DNA of 64,000 bases, taken from the NCBI RefSeq assembly GCF_000485595.1, contig NW_014577409.1, positions 50,921 through 114,920 of the forward strand, given 5' to 3'. The notes under the pieces were generated by a model. That model worked only from the letters and a program-made list of their open reading frames with translations. It made no database searches and was not told the origin of the DNA. The position numbers were made by a program, and so were the translations under genes. Source of the stretch: Priapulus caudatus. Lineage: Eukaryota; Priapulida; Priapulimorpha; Priapulimorphida; Priapulidae. Shown here piece after piece: positions 45,108 to 55,803 of the stretch. Positions within the stretch are counted from its first letter, which is position 1. Every line of letters starts with the position of its first letter.

Positions 45108-47018
45108 CTAATCCTGTGCTCGAAACGCCTGTTCTGCTTCGTCCGTCCAAACAAAGGGTGTTCCTTTGTGGGTGAGCTGCGTGAGAGGTCGTGCTATTTT
45201 AGCGTAATCTTTAACAAATTTCCTATAATAACCCACCAAACCTAGCCACTGACGAACTCCTTTCGCTGTTGTTGGGGCTGCTAACGTTTGGATGGCCTTT
45301 GTTTTGTCTGGATTCGTAGCGATACCTTCGGCGCTGATAATATAACCCAGATATTGGACTTTCTCGCTAAGGAAGTTACACTTGGTTGCTTTGAACTTAA
45401 GGTTCGCGTTCCGACAGCGGCGGAAAACTTCGTGCAGGTGTTGTATGTGTTCTTCGAAAGTGGCGCTGTATATCATGATATCGTCCAAATATGCAATGGC
45501 GAATTTATGTTGCAGTCCTTCTAGTACTCTATTCATGACTCTTTGAAACTGTCCCGGACAACTGGCGATACCAAACGGCATTGCGGTCCTCTCCCAGAGC
45601 CCATGTGTAGTTACGAAGGCGGACTTATGTTGGTCTTTCTTTGCTAAAGGAATCTGATGATAACCACTGCGGAGATCGAGGCAGGTAAAAAATTCCGCTT
45701 TTCCAAAGTTTTGCATGACGTCTTCTACGACCGGTAGGGGAAATGCATCGGCTCGAATGACTGAGTTCAAGCGTCTATAATCCATACACATCCTCCACTC
45801 TCCTGTCTTCTTTTTAACCAACAGTACCCCTGAGCTCCACTCCGAGATCGATGGCTGGATTAACCCCATTTTGAGTAAGTGGTTGACTTGTCGGTCGACC
45901 TCTTGTTGCTGTGGTATGGCCATTCTGTAGGGCGCTGTTTTAAATGGCTTTGCGGTTCCCGTTTCTATTGTCATTTCGTAAAGATTTGTAAAACCGAGTT
46001 CCTCGTCTGTGTGTGCGAAAGATGTTCTATGTTGCGTCAAAAAGTCCCGTAATTGTTCCCTGTGGCGCGTGTTCGTGATGTGAGCGACTAACGATGCGTA
46101 GTCGACCGTTGTTTGTGTGGCGAGTGCTTGACCTGGTAATTGATGCGCCTGTTTGGTGTTGTTGCAAAGACTGGTTTGGTCCCTGCTTTGTGCGACCACC
46201 GGCCCCCGTAATCTGTCGCGCTGCGTGCGGTGTTCGGTGTGCGTGAGTGTCGCTGAGGCAGTGGCGCGTGGCGTGTGCGTGCCTGTCGCTGAAGCCGTGA
46301 CGCGTGGCCTGTGCGTGAGTGTCGCTGAAGCAGTGACGCGTGGCCTGTGCGTGAGTGTCGCTGAGGTAGTGGCGCGTGGCGTGTGCGTGCCTGTCGCTGA
46401 AGCAGTGACGCGTGGCCTGTGCGTGAGTGTCGCTGAAGCAGTGACAGCATTTTTTAGGTGACGCTGAACTACGTCCGTGACGCCTCTGACATAGGGTAGG
46501 ACGATCATCGCCTTCGGTTTCTCCGTGGAGGTTTTCTTTTGGGATGTTGTTTTTTCACGTGATGTGTTCATCTCCTTGGACACTTTTTCGAGTGTCCAAT
46601 TGGGGTAGCCGCATTTTCCTAGTGCATTCTTGATGTGGCGCGCTTTAGCTTCCCGGTCCTCACTCTCCATTATGAGTTTGTCCCTACGATCTAGTAGCAT
46701 CCGTACCACTGACAGTTTGTGGTTGACTGTGTGGTGTGAGTTGAAGTTTAAGTACTGGTCCGTGTGGATCTTTTTCCTATACACCGTCAGTTTTAGTGAA
46801 CCATCTTCTCGTTTATAGATGAGTGCATCGCGGAAACTATACTTACTTTCGTTGCCATCATTGTTTAATTTGACAATAACTGGGTCTGTACCACTTCCCT
46901 CGACTTCACCATGTTCAGCTACACTGTCGATGTGCATTGGCATTATTGGGGCAACAGATTCGTCCTCGGAATCGCCATCAGAATCGTATACAGTCACTAA
47001 TATCTCTTGACACATCAA
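45108..47018 (-). CDS. Chimeric ORF: Penelope RT tail + minisatellite + Ty3 reverse transcriptase
   Basis: One 636-codon frame with three parts. Aa about 60-190: YKREDGSLKLTVYRKK, HTDQYLNF and KAMIVLPYVRGV are the C-terminal RT region of a Penelope-like element. Aa about 190-265: 12-residue repeats (VTASATLTHRPR type). Aa about 290-636: a Ty3/gypsy RT with KKTGEWRMCMDYRRLN, DLRSGYHQI, the catalytic FAIAYLDDIMIY and LGYIISAEG, ending at WTDEAEQAF, just before RNase H would begin. Protease, RNase H and integrase are absent. The PLE part is 5'-truncated. The in-frame fusion is probably accidental, but the frame is open. Confidence 0.8.
   Translation of the reverse strand: MMCQEILVTVYDSDGDSEDESVAPIMPMHIDSVAEHGEVEGSGTDPVIVKLNNDGNESKYSFRDALIYKREDGSLKLTVYRKKIHTDQYLNFNSHHTVNHKLSVVRMLLDRRDKLIMESEDREAKARHIKNALGKCGYPNWTLEKVSKEMNTSREKTTSQKKTSTEKPKAMIVLPYVRGVTDVVQRHLKNAVTASATLTHRPRVTASATGTHTPRATTSATLTHRPRVTASATLTHRPRVTASATGTHTPRATASATLTHTEHRTQRDRLRGPVVAQSRDQTSLCNNTKQAHQLPGQALATQTTVDYASLVAHITNTRHREQLRDFLTQHRTSFAHTDEELGFTNLYEMTIETGTAKPFKTAPYRMAIPQQQEVDRQVNHLLKMGLIQPSISEWSSGVLLVKKKTGEWRMCMDYRRLNSVIRADAFPLPVVEDVMQNFGKAEFFTCLDLRSGYHQIPLAKKDQHKSAFVTTHGLWERTAMPFGIASCPGQFQRVMNRVLEGLQHKFAIAYLDDIMIYSATFEEHIQHLHEVFRRCRNANLKFKATKCNFLSEKVQYLGYIISAEGIATNPDKTKAIQTLAAPTTAKGVRQWLGLVGYYRKFVKDYAKIARPLTQLTHKGTPFVWTDEAEQAFRAQD
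46200..46450. repeat. 36-bp coding minisatellite
   Basis: Six to seven units of 36 bp in two versions (TLTHRPR and TGTHTPR peptides) interleave. It sits exactly at the junction of PLE and Ty3 sequence. Confidence 0.85.
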
Positions 47019-47644
47019 TCATCAATCAGTTCTTGCAAAGTTTCATCATCTGCGATATTAGCCATATTTATGTACTGCAGGCCATTTAAAGACCGAGATA
47101 TTTCAGCATTTTGACCGGCGCCAACTGCCTGTGCCCGTTTTGATTCATGGGGGCCACCATATTTGATTCGCCGAAACTAGATCGGATTTTTCACTTTGGA
47201 GTCCCCAAAAAGTTATTTATCAGCCATTTCAGACAATAATATACACTTGCCGCATTCCTCTATGTAGTTATCTTACATCGGCAGCAGGAAACTTGGGTTT
47301 GATTGGCATTTGAAGTGGTTTTTTGGCATGAAATCAGAAGGTGAACATTTCGTATTACAGACTCATATTTTTGCACGCACAGTACACACCAGTCTAATGG
47401 ATTCATGCGCAGTGCATTTGAAAGGCTTGGGCTCTTTGAGACGTTTACGGTGATGTTCGATATGTATAAACTTGCGTGGTGAATGAAAATTTCATAATAC
47501 ATAACGTAGGGCTCTTTGTTTCCCAAATTTTAATTATTTTCCTGTTGATTAAGGTAAATTAAATTGATACAAAATTGGTTTTAATTGCAGTAACAGCAAG
47601 CGGACTTCATAATAATAAAATTAAATACCTATTGAATGCATTAT
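47019..47644. other. No gene recognised
   Basis: AT-rich, no repeat or coding content recognised. Confidence 0.4.
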
Positions 47645-47827
47645 TACCGTATATGATCGCGTAATAACCGCGGGCGCCTATAAGCCGCACCTCAATTTGA
47701 ATCGGGTAACCAAATATTGCGCCTAGTATATTTTCCCTCACGGTATGGCGCACTTATAAACCGCAGAGCAAATACAGGGTTGAAATCTGAGGCCAAATTT
47801 GCGGTTATTACGCGAGCATATACGGTA
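47645..47827. mobile_element. TA-flanked MITE
   Basis: TACCGTATATG at 47645 faces CATATACGGTA ending at 47827. The inverted repeat continues as CGCGTAATAACCGC / GCGGTTATTACGCG. Size about 180 bp with TA at each side, as for Tc1/mariner or pogo-type MITEs. Confidence 0.8.
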
Positions 47828-49107
47828 GGTGAATTTGAAAATTGATATCTGGACCAATTTTTTCACATTATGACTGATGTGCTGTATTCTAGTGATTTAA
47901 TAATGGCGACATCCGATGGGTTTTCCTATGCGCTATCACATATTTATAGGGAATATACACAAATATGATAGAATGCCATTTCGGTAATCATGAACATCCT
48001 TAGTTTACACTAAAATATTGAAATTGTTCTATCTGGCCATGCAGAGGTCAATATAAGAGATGAAAACAAAATCTGAAAGCAAAGCAATGAAGCTGAAGCA
48101 AAAGACGATGAAAGCAAAGTCACCTCGGCAGTAAAAAGTAACCCCAAAGTACGGTACCCTTTTTAATGTAGAAATCACTTCGTATTTGACGTTTTACACA
48201 AGGTTTTATGCTGCGTATTTTGACTAAATTTCCAATTCAGAGAGCGTAAAGACGGTAATACGCACCTTATCTAAACCCCTACCCAATTAACAATTTTACA
48301 TGAACCCAGTTTATTTCTGCTAATTTTACTCCGGGGCTCCAATAACTTAAGGAGGGTAGTGCTAAAATTAAATAGCATGTTTCAGTGTAACGCCTGCACC
48401 TGTGCATAGCTTGCACTTTGTAGATCAGTGAGAGCTGCTGTATATCGCTGCATCTGGTCTACTTACATGCAACTATTCGTTGTACCAATATATGTTAGAA
48501 CGATGTTGTTGCGGTGCTGGCATAGTTGGTAATGTGCAAAAAATTTTCATAGTGCAAAAGTTTTCAGTATACGTACTGGTATTATTATTCGTAATCCCTC
48601 CACCAATCATGTTCCATTATATACTCAGTAGTTAACCCCGTTGGTGCTCCGGTACTTTCTCTGCACAATGCTTCCTCCAGCTATCATCACAAGGTGGGAG
48701 AACAACATATTTTGCCTTATTGAAGATTTCCCCAGGGGGCAAAACAGGTTTACCAGACATGGAGTGTTGTAAAAGGTTGTTTGGTATCAACATGTTCAGG
48801 GGACCTCCCTGATCAACTTCCAGGTGGACTACCCTGAAAATATGCTGCTGAAAAAAATGGCGGCCATTTTTTTCCAAAATGGCCACTGTCTAACTAATGT
48901 TGATAAATTTTGATGATAATGTTTGAATAGAACCTCCTCTCACCATGTGTGTGGTATCATATTAAAGGGAATTAAATTCCCTACAAGATGATACCACATT
49001 TAATGGGCTTGATGATGATTTGCATAACAATTTTTGGCAAAAAATGAGATTTTTGACAATTTTTTCAAAAAATATGAATTGCACCAAAATACAATTTTCT
49101 CCATATT
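47828..49107. other. No gene recognised
   Basis: The 84-codon minus frame at 48632-48886 has no recognisable domain. An inverted repeat GTGGTATCA / TGATACCAC lies at about 48950-49000. A 77-bp dispersed repeat is listed separately. Confidence 0.4.
48393..48469. repeat. Dispersed 77-bp repeat, copy 1
   Basis: Matches 62152-62228 in the same orientation with a handful of substitutions (CCTGCACCTGTGCATAGCTT start). Confidence 0.85.
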
Positions 49108-49730
49108 TCAAAAATCCTTTCCACTAAAGAATTGAAACTTTCTAGGAAACTGCCCATATGTATAGGCAATAGTGTGTAAACAGGACAAGTTGCACGATCC
49201 ATCAGCTATGGACCGGATCAACTGCCAGCGCGCTTGCCGGCTGTACTCTGATCGAGGCAGCCCCGGGTCAACCTGGCTGACGAGTACCTCCAAGTCCCGG
49301 GCGTACTCACTCCACGTCTCTTCTGGCCGTTTCGTCCGTTCCTCCAGCTGTAGTCGACGGTCCAGCTCCGTTCCAAGTGGCTGCAGTCTTGCGGTTAACG
49401 CCTGCCGGATCTCTCTCTCGGTAGAGTTTGCCGCACTCGAACAGCACTGCAGTGGCCGGAAAATCTAGTGCTACTGAAAGCTGCATGACCCTCTCGGTCA
49501 CCCCAGCCGTTGTGGCCTGCCACCACATCGAAATGCCGGAAGAACGCATCCAGGGGCACTTCTCCAGAGGACGTCCTTAACTTCATTGGATGTCGTTGTG
49601 GCTGAGCCATCTGCCAAGCAGACGATGTCTCTCGATCACTCTTGGCGGGGCGACGGCTGCCGCTGGAGGGATATATACCCAATGACTGACATCTGCTTCC
49701 ACTGGTGTAGGCTCCGGCTGGTTTATCCAA
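49108..49730 (-). pseudogene. Ty3-type gag fragment
   Basis: Minus-strand frames read VPLDAFFRHFDVVAGHNGW, then VMQLSVALDFPATAVL, then (another frame) ARDLEVLVSQVDPGLPRSEY and RQARWQLIRSIADG. This is the order of a retrotransposon gag capsid domain. Frame changes near 49500 and 49310 break it. It ends abruptly at about 49108. Gag forms the particle; this copy is inactive. Confidence 0.6.
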
Positions 49731-50451
49731 GGCGGTGACGTTCGTCTAGTCCACGGGGTGCTGCCCAAGGGCCACGGCTTCCTGTCTTCTGAAGGCCCTC
49801 GACCACCTTGGTCTCTCTCCTGACACACGATGTATGACCGTTACTGGCAGCATGCATCAACGCCATCCTGCCATCATCGTTCGCCCGACGGGCGATTGGC
49901 GTGGAGTCAAGGAGGCTGCTGGGACGAGCTTTATCTCTTCCTCGGCCAGTGCAGGAACAGGAACTTGCTCGGCAACTCGAGGGGATCGTGAGTTCCTCGG
50001 TGTTAAACCAGCGGCGGCCGGCCGACTGTAGTCAGGAAGGAGGCAGCGAGCGGCGTGATCCTAGTCCTGCGTTGTGTGTCCTGGCGTAGACTTCTGACTG
50101 AGCTCCGTTACACCCTACATGGTCAGCTAGCAGGGCGGACAAGCCACCAGCAGCTAGAGAGCAGTGGGAGGGTGCGAGCTTCCCTGACTGAGGCAAGCTG
50201 GCTCTGTGTTGCTTTGGAGCTGGATGCCGCAGCTTGTATACAGCCGTGGGACATCACGTGGTCACAGCCATGTGACCCCCACGTGTGACCTCCAGGTGTC
50301 CCGTCCAATTAAACTATAGGTCAAGTGGTGCAGCATGGCTTTACTTTCCAATCCGCTGCTAGCCCACGTGGCTACGAAGCCGTACGTCTTCAAGGTTGAA
50401 GTAATGCTGACGCATGCTATAGTGTATGTTGTATGGCGGGTCGAATTCGCT
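49731..50451. other. Upstream region of gag fragment, possible LTR
   Basis: GC-rich. TGTAGTCAGG at about 50026 could be the LTR edge on the gag side, but no matching second LTR is present. Confidence 0.35.
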
Positions 50452-50453
50452 AC

Positions 50454-50494
<41 letters not shown>

Positions 50495-50510
50495 ATTATA
50501 TATATATATC
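50452..50510. repeat. TA / GA microsatellite
   Basis: (TA)n, then (GA)n, then (TA)n. Confidence 0.95.
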
Positions 50511-50774
50511 ACCATATACAGCATGTATACCTACTCGGGCTACTGTATAGTAGACTGTCCAGTAATTTATATACTCTATCAACCCACAGGCCCCTAGCCT
50601 ATAACCCTAATGAGTGCATGATCATACATATTCAAGATTAGGAACGCGTTAACCCAACATGAAAAACATACTGGCTACAATGCAAAGACTAATATAAGTA
50701 AGTATTTGTTTCAGATTAGCTCCATTGCCCTCCAAGAATAAGAAATGGTAATAACTAATATATTGAAAATGTGT

Positions 50775-50784
50775 NNNNNNNNNN
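50775..50784. other. Assembly gap (10 N)
   Basis: Ten N directly before a tandem repeat, suggesting an assembly break caused by the repeat. Confidence 0.99.
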
Positions 50785-51180
50785 CGCGACGAAGTCGGCC
50801 ACAGACAATTTTCCTTCCGCTCTATAACTCGGCCCCTAATTGACCTAGCGCTACCAAATTTGGTATACTTACACATCTTGGGAAGAAGTTGAGCAGCGTA
50901 TCAAAACCAGATTACTGCGACCTTTATTTGACCATTACCTTGACCTTGATCATATTTCCCTTCCGCTCTCTAGCTCGGCCCCTAATTGACCTAGCGCTAC
51001 CAAACTTGGTATACTTACACATCTTGGGGAGCAGGTGAGCAGCGTATCAAAACCAAGTCACTGCGGCTTTTATTTGACCTTGACCTTGATCATATTTTTC
51101 TTCTGCTCTATAACTCGGCCCCTAATTGACCTAGCGCGACCAAACTTTGTATACTTACACATCTTGGGGAGAACACGGGG
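50785..51180. repeat. Tandem repeat, about 3 copies of 140 bp
   Basis: Each unit holds CTCGGCCCCTAATTGACCTA, then GGTATACTTACACATCTTGG, then TTTGACCTTGACC. The array is cut by the gap on its left. Confidence 0.85.
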
Positions 51181-51210
51181 GATACATGTAGTTGGCGACA
51201 ACTGCCCTTT

Positions 51211-52016
51211 CTAGTTATTTTCAGGTTCTAGATTCAACAAGAGTTCCATGTGTCGGTTTATGATAACCTGTTTGCTACCGAATCTCTCCTTCAGGATGTC
51301 AACGGCTTGTAGGTAGTGGGTGGACGACACTGATAATCCTGTGATACAATGAGCGGCTCCTCCTTCTAGGAATGACTTCAGGTAGCTGAACTTGGCTATG
51401 TCACTGAGGTCTTCTCGGTTGTGGATTGCCTTTTCATATGCATCCCAGAATGGCGGCCAGTTCACTATGTCACCATCAAATTTCGCTATGTCCAACTTTG
51501 GCAACGTCACCGATATCGTCTTCAGAGTTCCATTTCCACCTGAACTCGGGATAGGACGGGGGCTCACACTGCTGAGCCAATCATAGCATTAACTCTCACA
51601 ATCATTTCGGAAATTTCTATATTAAATTTGTCAGCCTTTGTCACTTCCTCCTCTATTTTGGTTTTATCAGTTTCCTTTTGGCACATATCATTCAGTATGG
51701 TATCATCTAAGGTTTTCAACAATGCCCGTTTCTCGGCAAGGTTTTGGCTGTCATATTTTTCCAAGTCTTTCTTAGTTGCTGAAAGCAACTTCGTGGTCGA
51801 GTCCCTATGGCCACCTCTCACACGTCGATTCTTCTCTAGGTTTTCCGTCATTTTACGATCGGCAAGGGTCAACAGCCTCTCAATAACAACAGGAAGGCCA
51901 CGTACATTACATAACAATGGCCTACGTGACCTATTCTCTCGTAACGATGGAGAAAGGATTCGGTTCAGTCGGTTCTTCTCTAGGTTTTCCGTCATTTTAT
52001 GATCGGCAAGGCTCAA
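51211..52016 (-). pseudogene. BEL/Pao retrotransposon gag fragment
   Basis: The N-terminal part (to 51567) has RGGHRDSTTKL and a Lys/Glu helix ending in VRVNAMI. The next frame (51566-51211) has LPKLDIAKFDGDIVNWPPFW, FSYLKSFLEGGAAHCI and ILKERFGSKQVI, matching the DUF1759 region of BEL/Pao polyproteins. The two are one frame apart, meeting at a TGTGAGCCCCCG run near 51565. It is truncated after LLLNLEPEN. No protease or RT follows. Confidence 0.8.
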
Positions 52017-52120
52017 CAGGCTCTCAATAACAACAGGGAGGCCACGTACAGTACGTTACAATGGCCTACGTGACCGATTCTCTTGTAACAATGGAGAAAG
52101 GATTCAGTTCAGTCGGTTCT
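51831..52120. repeat. Direct tandem duplication, 144-bp period
   Basis: 51831-51974 and 51975-52120 are near-identical. The duplication repeats the TENLEKNR codons at the start of the BEL gag fragment. Confidence 0.85.
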
Positions 52121-52535
52121 ATTTTATTACTTCGTAGGAAAAGGATTGATACCACTCTATGTGTTCCTGCTGAATGATCCGGCTCGAAGGACCATGTTAG
52201 ATTTGATAAGAATCCATTCTCCGAAGGCAACGGAGGCTCAAATTCTGTTTACGTTCGAGGCAGGTTACAGGTGTTTACATGTTATTAATACAGAGTGTTG
52301 TGGGTTTCTTTGGTCACGCTTGTATCTTTCTCCGGTCGTGAGTATAATTCACTGGTATATCAATTACATTTGGTACTTAATGTTTCACATCTCTTTTATA
52401 CTTATATTGTACTATACTTTCCTTGAAATCTTATTTTTACTGGGCATTATATAGCACTAAATTATCATTATTGGTGTTATAAATATTTTTCCAGCAGAAA
52501 ATATTTTCAGTGTTCTTTGTATGTACATACCTTGT
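52121..52535. other. No gene recognised
   Basis: A 102-codon + frame at 52146-52454 has two hydrophobic stretches but no family resemblance. Confidence 0.35.
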
Positions 52536-52925
52536 CATTTAACCAATTATCCGGCAGTAGTGTTCCAATATCTTCCAATGTCAGATTGGTGTTACCAACA
52601 ATCACACGAGTTCCTGGAGCTTGATTTAACAGAGGACTTTTTGCTGCGTTCTGGTACTTCACACAGTTTTGCAGGTGATCTGGTGTATCCTTCAAGGTTT
52701 GAACAAGCTGGACTGCATCGGTGTCAACTTGGAAAGACCTGACCAACACGGCAATTGTCAATAGCAGCACATCTACATGTGTGTCCTTGCGACCAGCTGT
52801 CCTTAACATTGACATTACCAATGACATTGTATCAGAAATATCGTTTTCATCTACATCATCACTGTCGGCAACAAAGGAGTATGGTGCAATATGGGAGTGT
52901 AGTACTTCATCAAAGAATCGGGGAC
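52536..52925 (-). CDS. ULP1-like (C48) peptidase exon, partial
   Basis: The frame reads DSDDVDENDISDTMSLVMS, AGRKDTHVDVLLL, GTRVIVGNTNLTLEDIGTLL and ends LLPDNWLNDK at a GTATGT donor (52535). The L-x-x-x-x-W-L-N-D block opens the SUMO/ULP1 protease fold in many transposon-linked C48 proteins. The catalytic His, Asp and Cys would lie in later exons, which I do not find before 49 kb. The upstream exon border was not fixed. Confidence 0.55.
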
Positions 52926-53994
52926 ATATCTAGTGCACTTCATTAGTATATTGCCTTCAAGCTTACAAACCCACATAAATACGCTCACACACACACCCAC
53001 ACACCCACACACACACACAACAGAGGAGATAATTGTGTCTATCACTGTGTGTTGATGTATATGTTTATTCGTTTGTTGCGCCAACATGACTTGCATACGA
53101 TAACACTCACGATTTTATTGGTGGAATACGGGTAGATTTCTTTTTATTCATTTCGTTTCTAAGCCCTTTTATAATTGAAATATAATCTATAATATAATAA
53201 ATATAATGGAGGTTGTGTGTGTGTGTATGTATGAGAGGAGAGAGAGAGGGGCACAGAGGCGGGAGATGGTGTAGGAAGGGACGAGGGGCGAAGGGAAGCG
53301 AGAGAGAGAGATTGTCCCGTTGCGCAATGATGCGTGTACGCGAGTCGCGAGATCACTGTTGTGTGAGTGGATGTCCGGATGCATAGCCTGGAGGCTAGGC
53401 GACCGGTTCCGGACACGTAGCCACTGCATATTCGAAAATGCATCTTTACACCTTAAACACATAACCTTCGGTCTATAGGGCTGTAACCGTAGGCAAAGAC
53501 CTTTGGGCTTGCCCTTTCAATGCAAGGCATGTCATCCCATCGGCTGATCAAAGGCTTCACGTAGTCACATCCCTGACAACAACTGGACTAATAACAATGG
53601 AGTTATATAAAGACGCACAAATGAAGGTGTGCCCGTATGATCGCGTGCACAGGATCTCAGCTGCAAAGTACACAGCTGGACACGCGTTACAAGAATTAAT
53701 AAGACACAAGGGGATTTAAAATTTGAAGATGTAGCAAGAATTTACGGCCGGATGCCCTGGCTGACGCCAACTCCGTTTAGTCGACTTCAGGAGATACAGT
53801 AGGAGTATTCGCTCGCGGGGCCTACACGGCTAATAGTGAAATACAAAACAAAACAACAACAATGCAAACCGAATTAATAAGGTTACTAGCTATATAACCA
53901 TACAAATAAATCTTACTAAACTATTAGTACAATACAATGTGCTGACACAATACGTGGTGCATACGCAGTAAACTAAAACCCATGCCCGTTTTCT
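52926..53994. other. Microsatellites, no gene
   Basis: CA repeat at about 52983-53020 and TG/GA-rich tract at about 53208-53312. The remainder has no recognised content. Confidence 0.5.
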
Positions 53995-54479
53995 TTAAAC
54001 GCCTAAAAATGAATGTAACTTACTGGCTTCCCTTTGCACCTCGCGCGAAGGAAACGGAGGGGGAAGAACTCGGGGGGGGGTTGCGGAGGGTGCGGCAACT
54101 GACCCCGGCAACGCCGACCTTGGAGCTGGGCCCTGTGCAAGGTTAGGCGAAGCCACGGGTCTAGTCGCAACACGAGCGGGGCGGGGCGGAGAACGGCGCC
54201 ACCTACAACAGACAGAAAGCAGGCGTGCCGGTGCGCAGAGGTACCACACTGCAACTACACCGCCAATGGCTATCAGTGCATAAACAACAAACTGCTGCCA
54301 TTGCAACCCTGAAAACCCACGAGAACCATCAGACGAGGCAAATGCATCACCCGCATCAAAAATTGTACGACTACTAGCTATCGAATCTTTGAGTTTATTG
54401 TACGAAAGATCAAATGCGTTATTTGCATACAGCTTAGGAGGTAAAATTGAAGCAGGTAGCAGATTCGTAGCATTGCCAC
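53995..54479 (-). pseudogene. env: Second env gene, C-terminal part
   Basis: Continues the env copy at 55804-56350 after the insertion. ASILPPKLYANNAFDLSYNK aligns with the PPQLYADADLD region of the env at 41953. A membrane anchor (VVYALIAIGGVVAVWYL) is followed by a long Pro/Arg-rich cytoplasmic tail that the first env lacks. Broken by the insert, so not functional as it stands. Confidence 0.65.
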
Positions 54480-55435
54480 TGTAGCGTTTCGTGCTTTCCG
54501 GCGACACCCGATGGCGCCACCGGTCAACACCTAAATGGCTAGCACACAATCTTAGGTATATTACTCACCCGTTGTGCCCGGAGACGTTGTACTGGCCGTG
54601 ATCGTCGCCTCCCGGACCCCGCTAGCCACTCGAGCGCTTTTAAAGCTACTGCGCTCTCGCAATAACCCGTTCTGTTGTGCTCAGGTCCTGATGCGTCGTA
54701 GTTAGTCAACAGTGCAGGACGAGTAACGACACGTACGCACACCGTAGGGCAACTCCCACCCCCTGCCGGCTAGACTCGCGTTACGATGTATAACAAGTGT
54801 ATACCACGGTAAACACAGAGGTTAGACACACAGTATAGACTATGAACGCAGCCGGGCAAAAAGGGCTACAGTACAGTAAAGTATCGACGGCTTCCCCTCC
54901 CGTGCAGCCGCGCACGAAATAGACTAACTCCCTCGCTATTCGTGCAGACTCGACACGTTTACTTTAGGCCTAGTACTGTATTATTCACTCACCCCACAAC
55001 GACAGGACAATACGGGGCTTACTCACCGAACGGCCGCTCGAGGCAGAACGCGGTGGGGCTCACTCTCTCCCTCTCTCTACCACTCTCTATATTTCTCTCT
55101 CTCGAACTCTCGAACTCTGTCTCTTTGTCTCACGAACTCTCTGCTCCTCTCTCCTTCGCTCCTACCCGCCAACTACCACGAGACAACGGCGAATTCCCGC
55201 CTATCACCTGCGGGCCAACTGTTTCGCCGAACTCTGCCGCTAGAGGGGACCCACTGCATCCGGCATGGCGGCCCCCTTGTTGATGTTACGATCGGTAAGC
55301 AAACCCCCGACAAAACAGACATGACGACAAAACAATTAGACAATACAAACATTCACCCATCTCCCCATCTCCCGGTACCCAGGGGGCTACACCCCCACCG
55401 CTCTGGGAACCCGAGGGCCCGGTGCCACCGCTACA
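54480..55435 (-). repeat. LTR (956 bp) inserted in env
   Basis: Inverted ends TGTAGCG and CGCTACA. Its right edge abuts a polypurine tract, so it is a 3' LTR of a minus-strand element. Its left edge abuts env codons exactly. CT-rich internal tract at 55060-55145. Confidence 0.65.
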
Positions 55436-55452
55436 CTCCTCCCCCCTTCAAG
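55436..55452 (-). other. Polypurine tract
   Basis: TTGAAGGGGGGAGGAG on the minus strand ends at the TGTAGCGG start of the LTR. Confidence 0.65.
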
Positions 55453-55516
55453 ATCGACCGTCAGGTCGATCCCAAAGGCTTTCCGAGCGGTGCACCGGCG
55501 CCCTATTCGCCCGCAC

Positions 55517-55803
55517 CTACTGCTGGGGTGGCTTGTCCCCTGGGTTCAACAGGGATTGCATGGCCTCCGCCCTCCTTCTGAGTTCCCCCAGGGACGCGAT
55601 CTCGACCACCCGCGCGTGGCGCAGGTGGTGTTGAGCCCAGAGGACGGCTTGCTCAAGCTGCTCCACCCCCATCTGGTGCACGAGTTCTGGTACCGGCGTG
55701 CCGTCTGCGCCGCTGAACGCCGGACAGTCCCAGTCCCCGCTTTTTGCCTCCGGCGATCCCTCCCACAGGCTACAAAATCGCCGGAACACGACCCGTTCGC
55801 GGT
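55517..55803 (-). CDS. Leu/Arg-helical ORF upstream of the LTR, 5'-truncated
   Basis: Reads RVVFRRFCSLWEGSPEA, VPELVHQMGVEQLEQAVLWA, HHLRHARVVEIASLGELRRR and stops 65 bp before the polypurine tract. Gag-like in composition, with no domain recognised. It begins at the insert junction, so its N-terminus is missing. Confidence 0.35.

Noticed and set aside
54464..54479. TGGCAATGC after the LTR as a primer binding site
   Set aside because: The same bases align as env codons and recur at 55804-55819, so they are duplicated env sequence, not a PBS.
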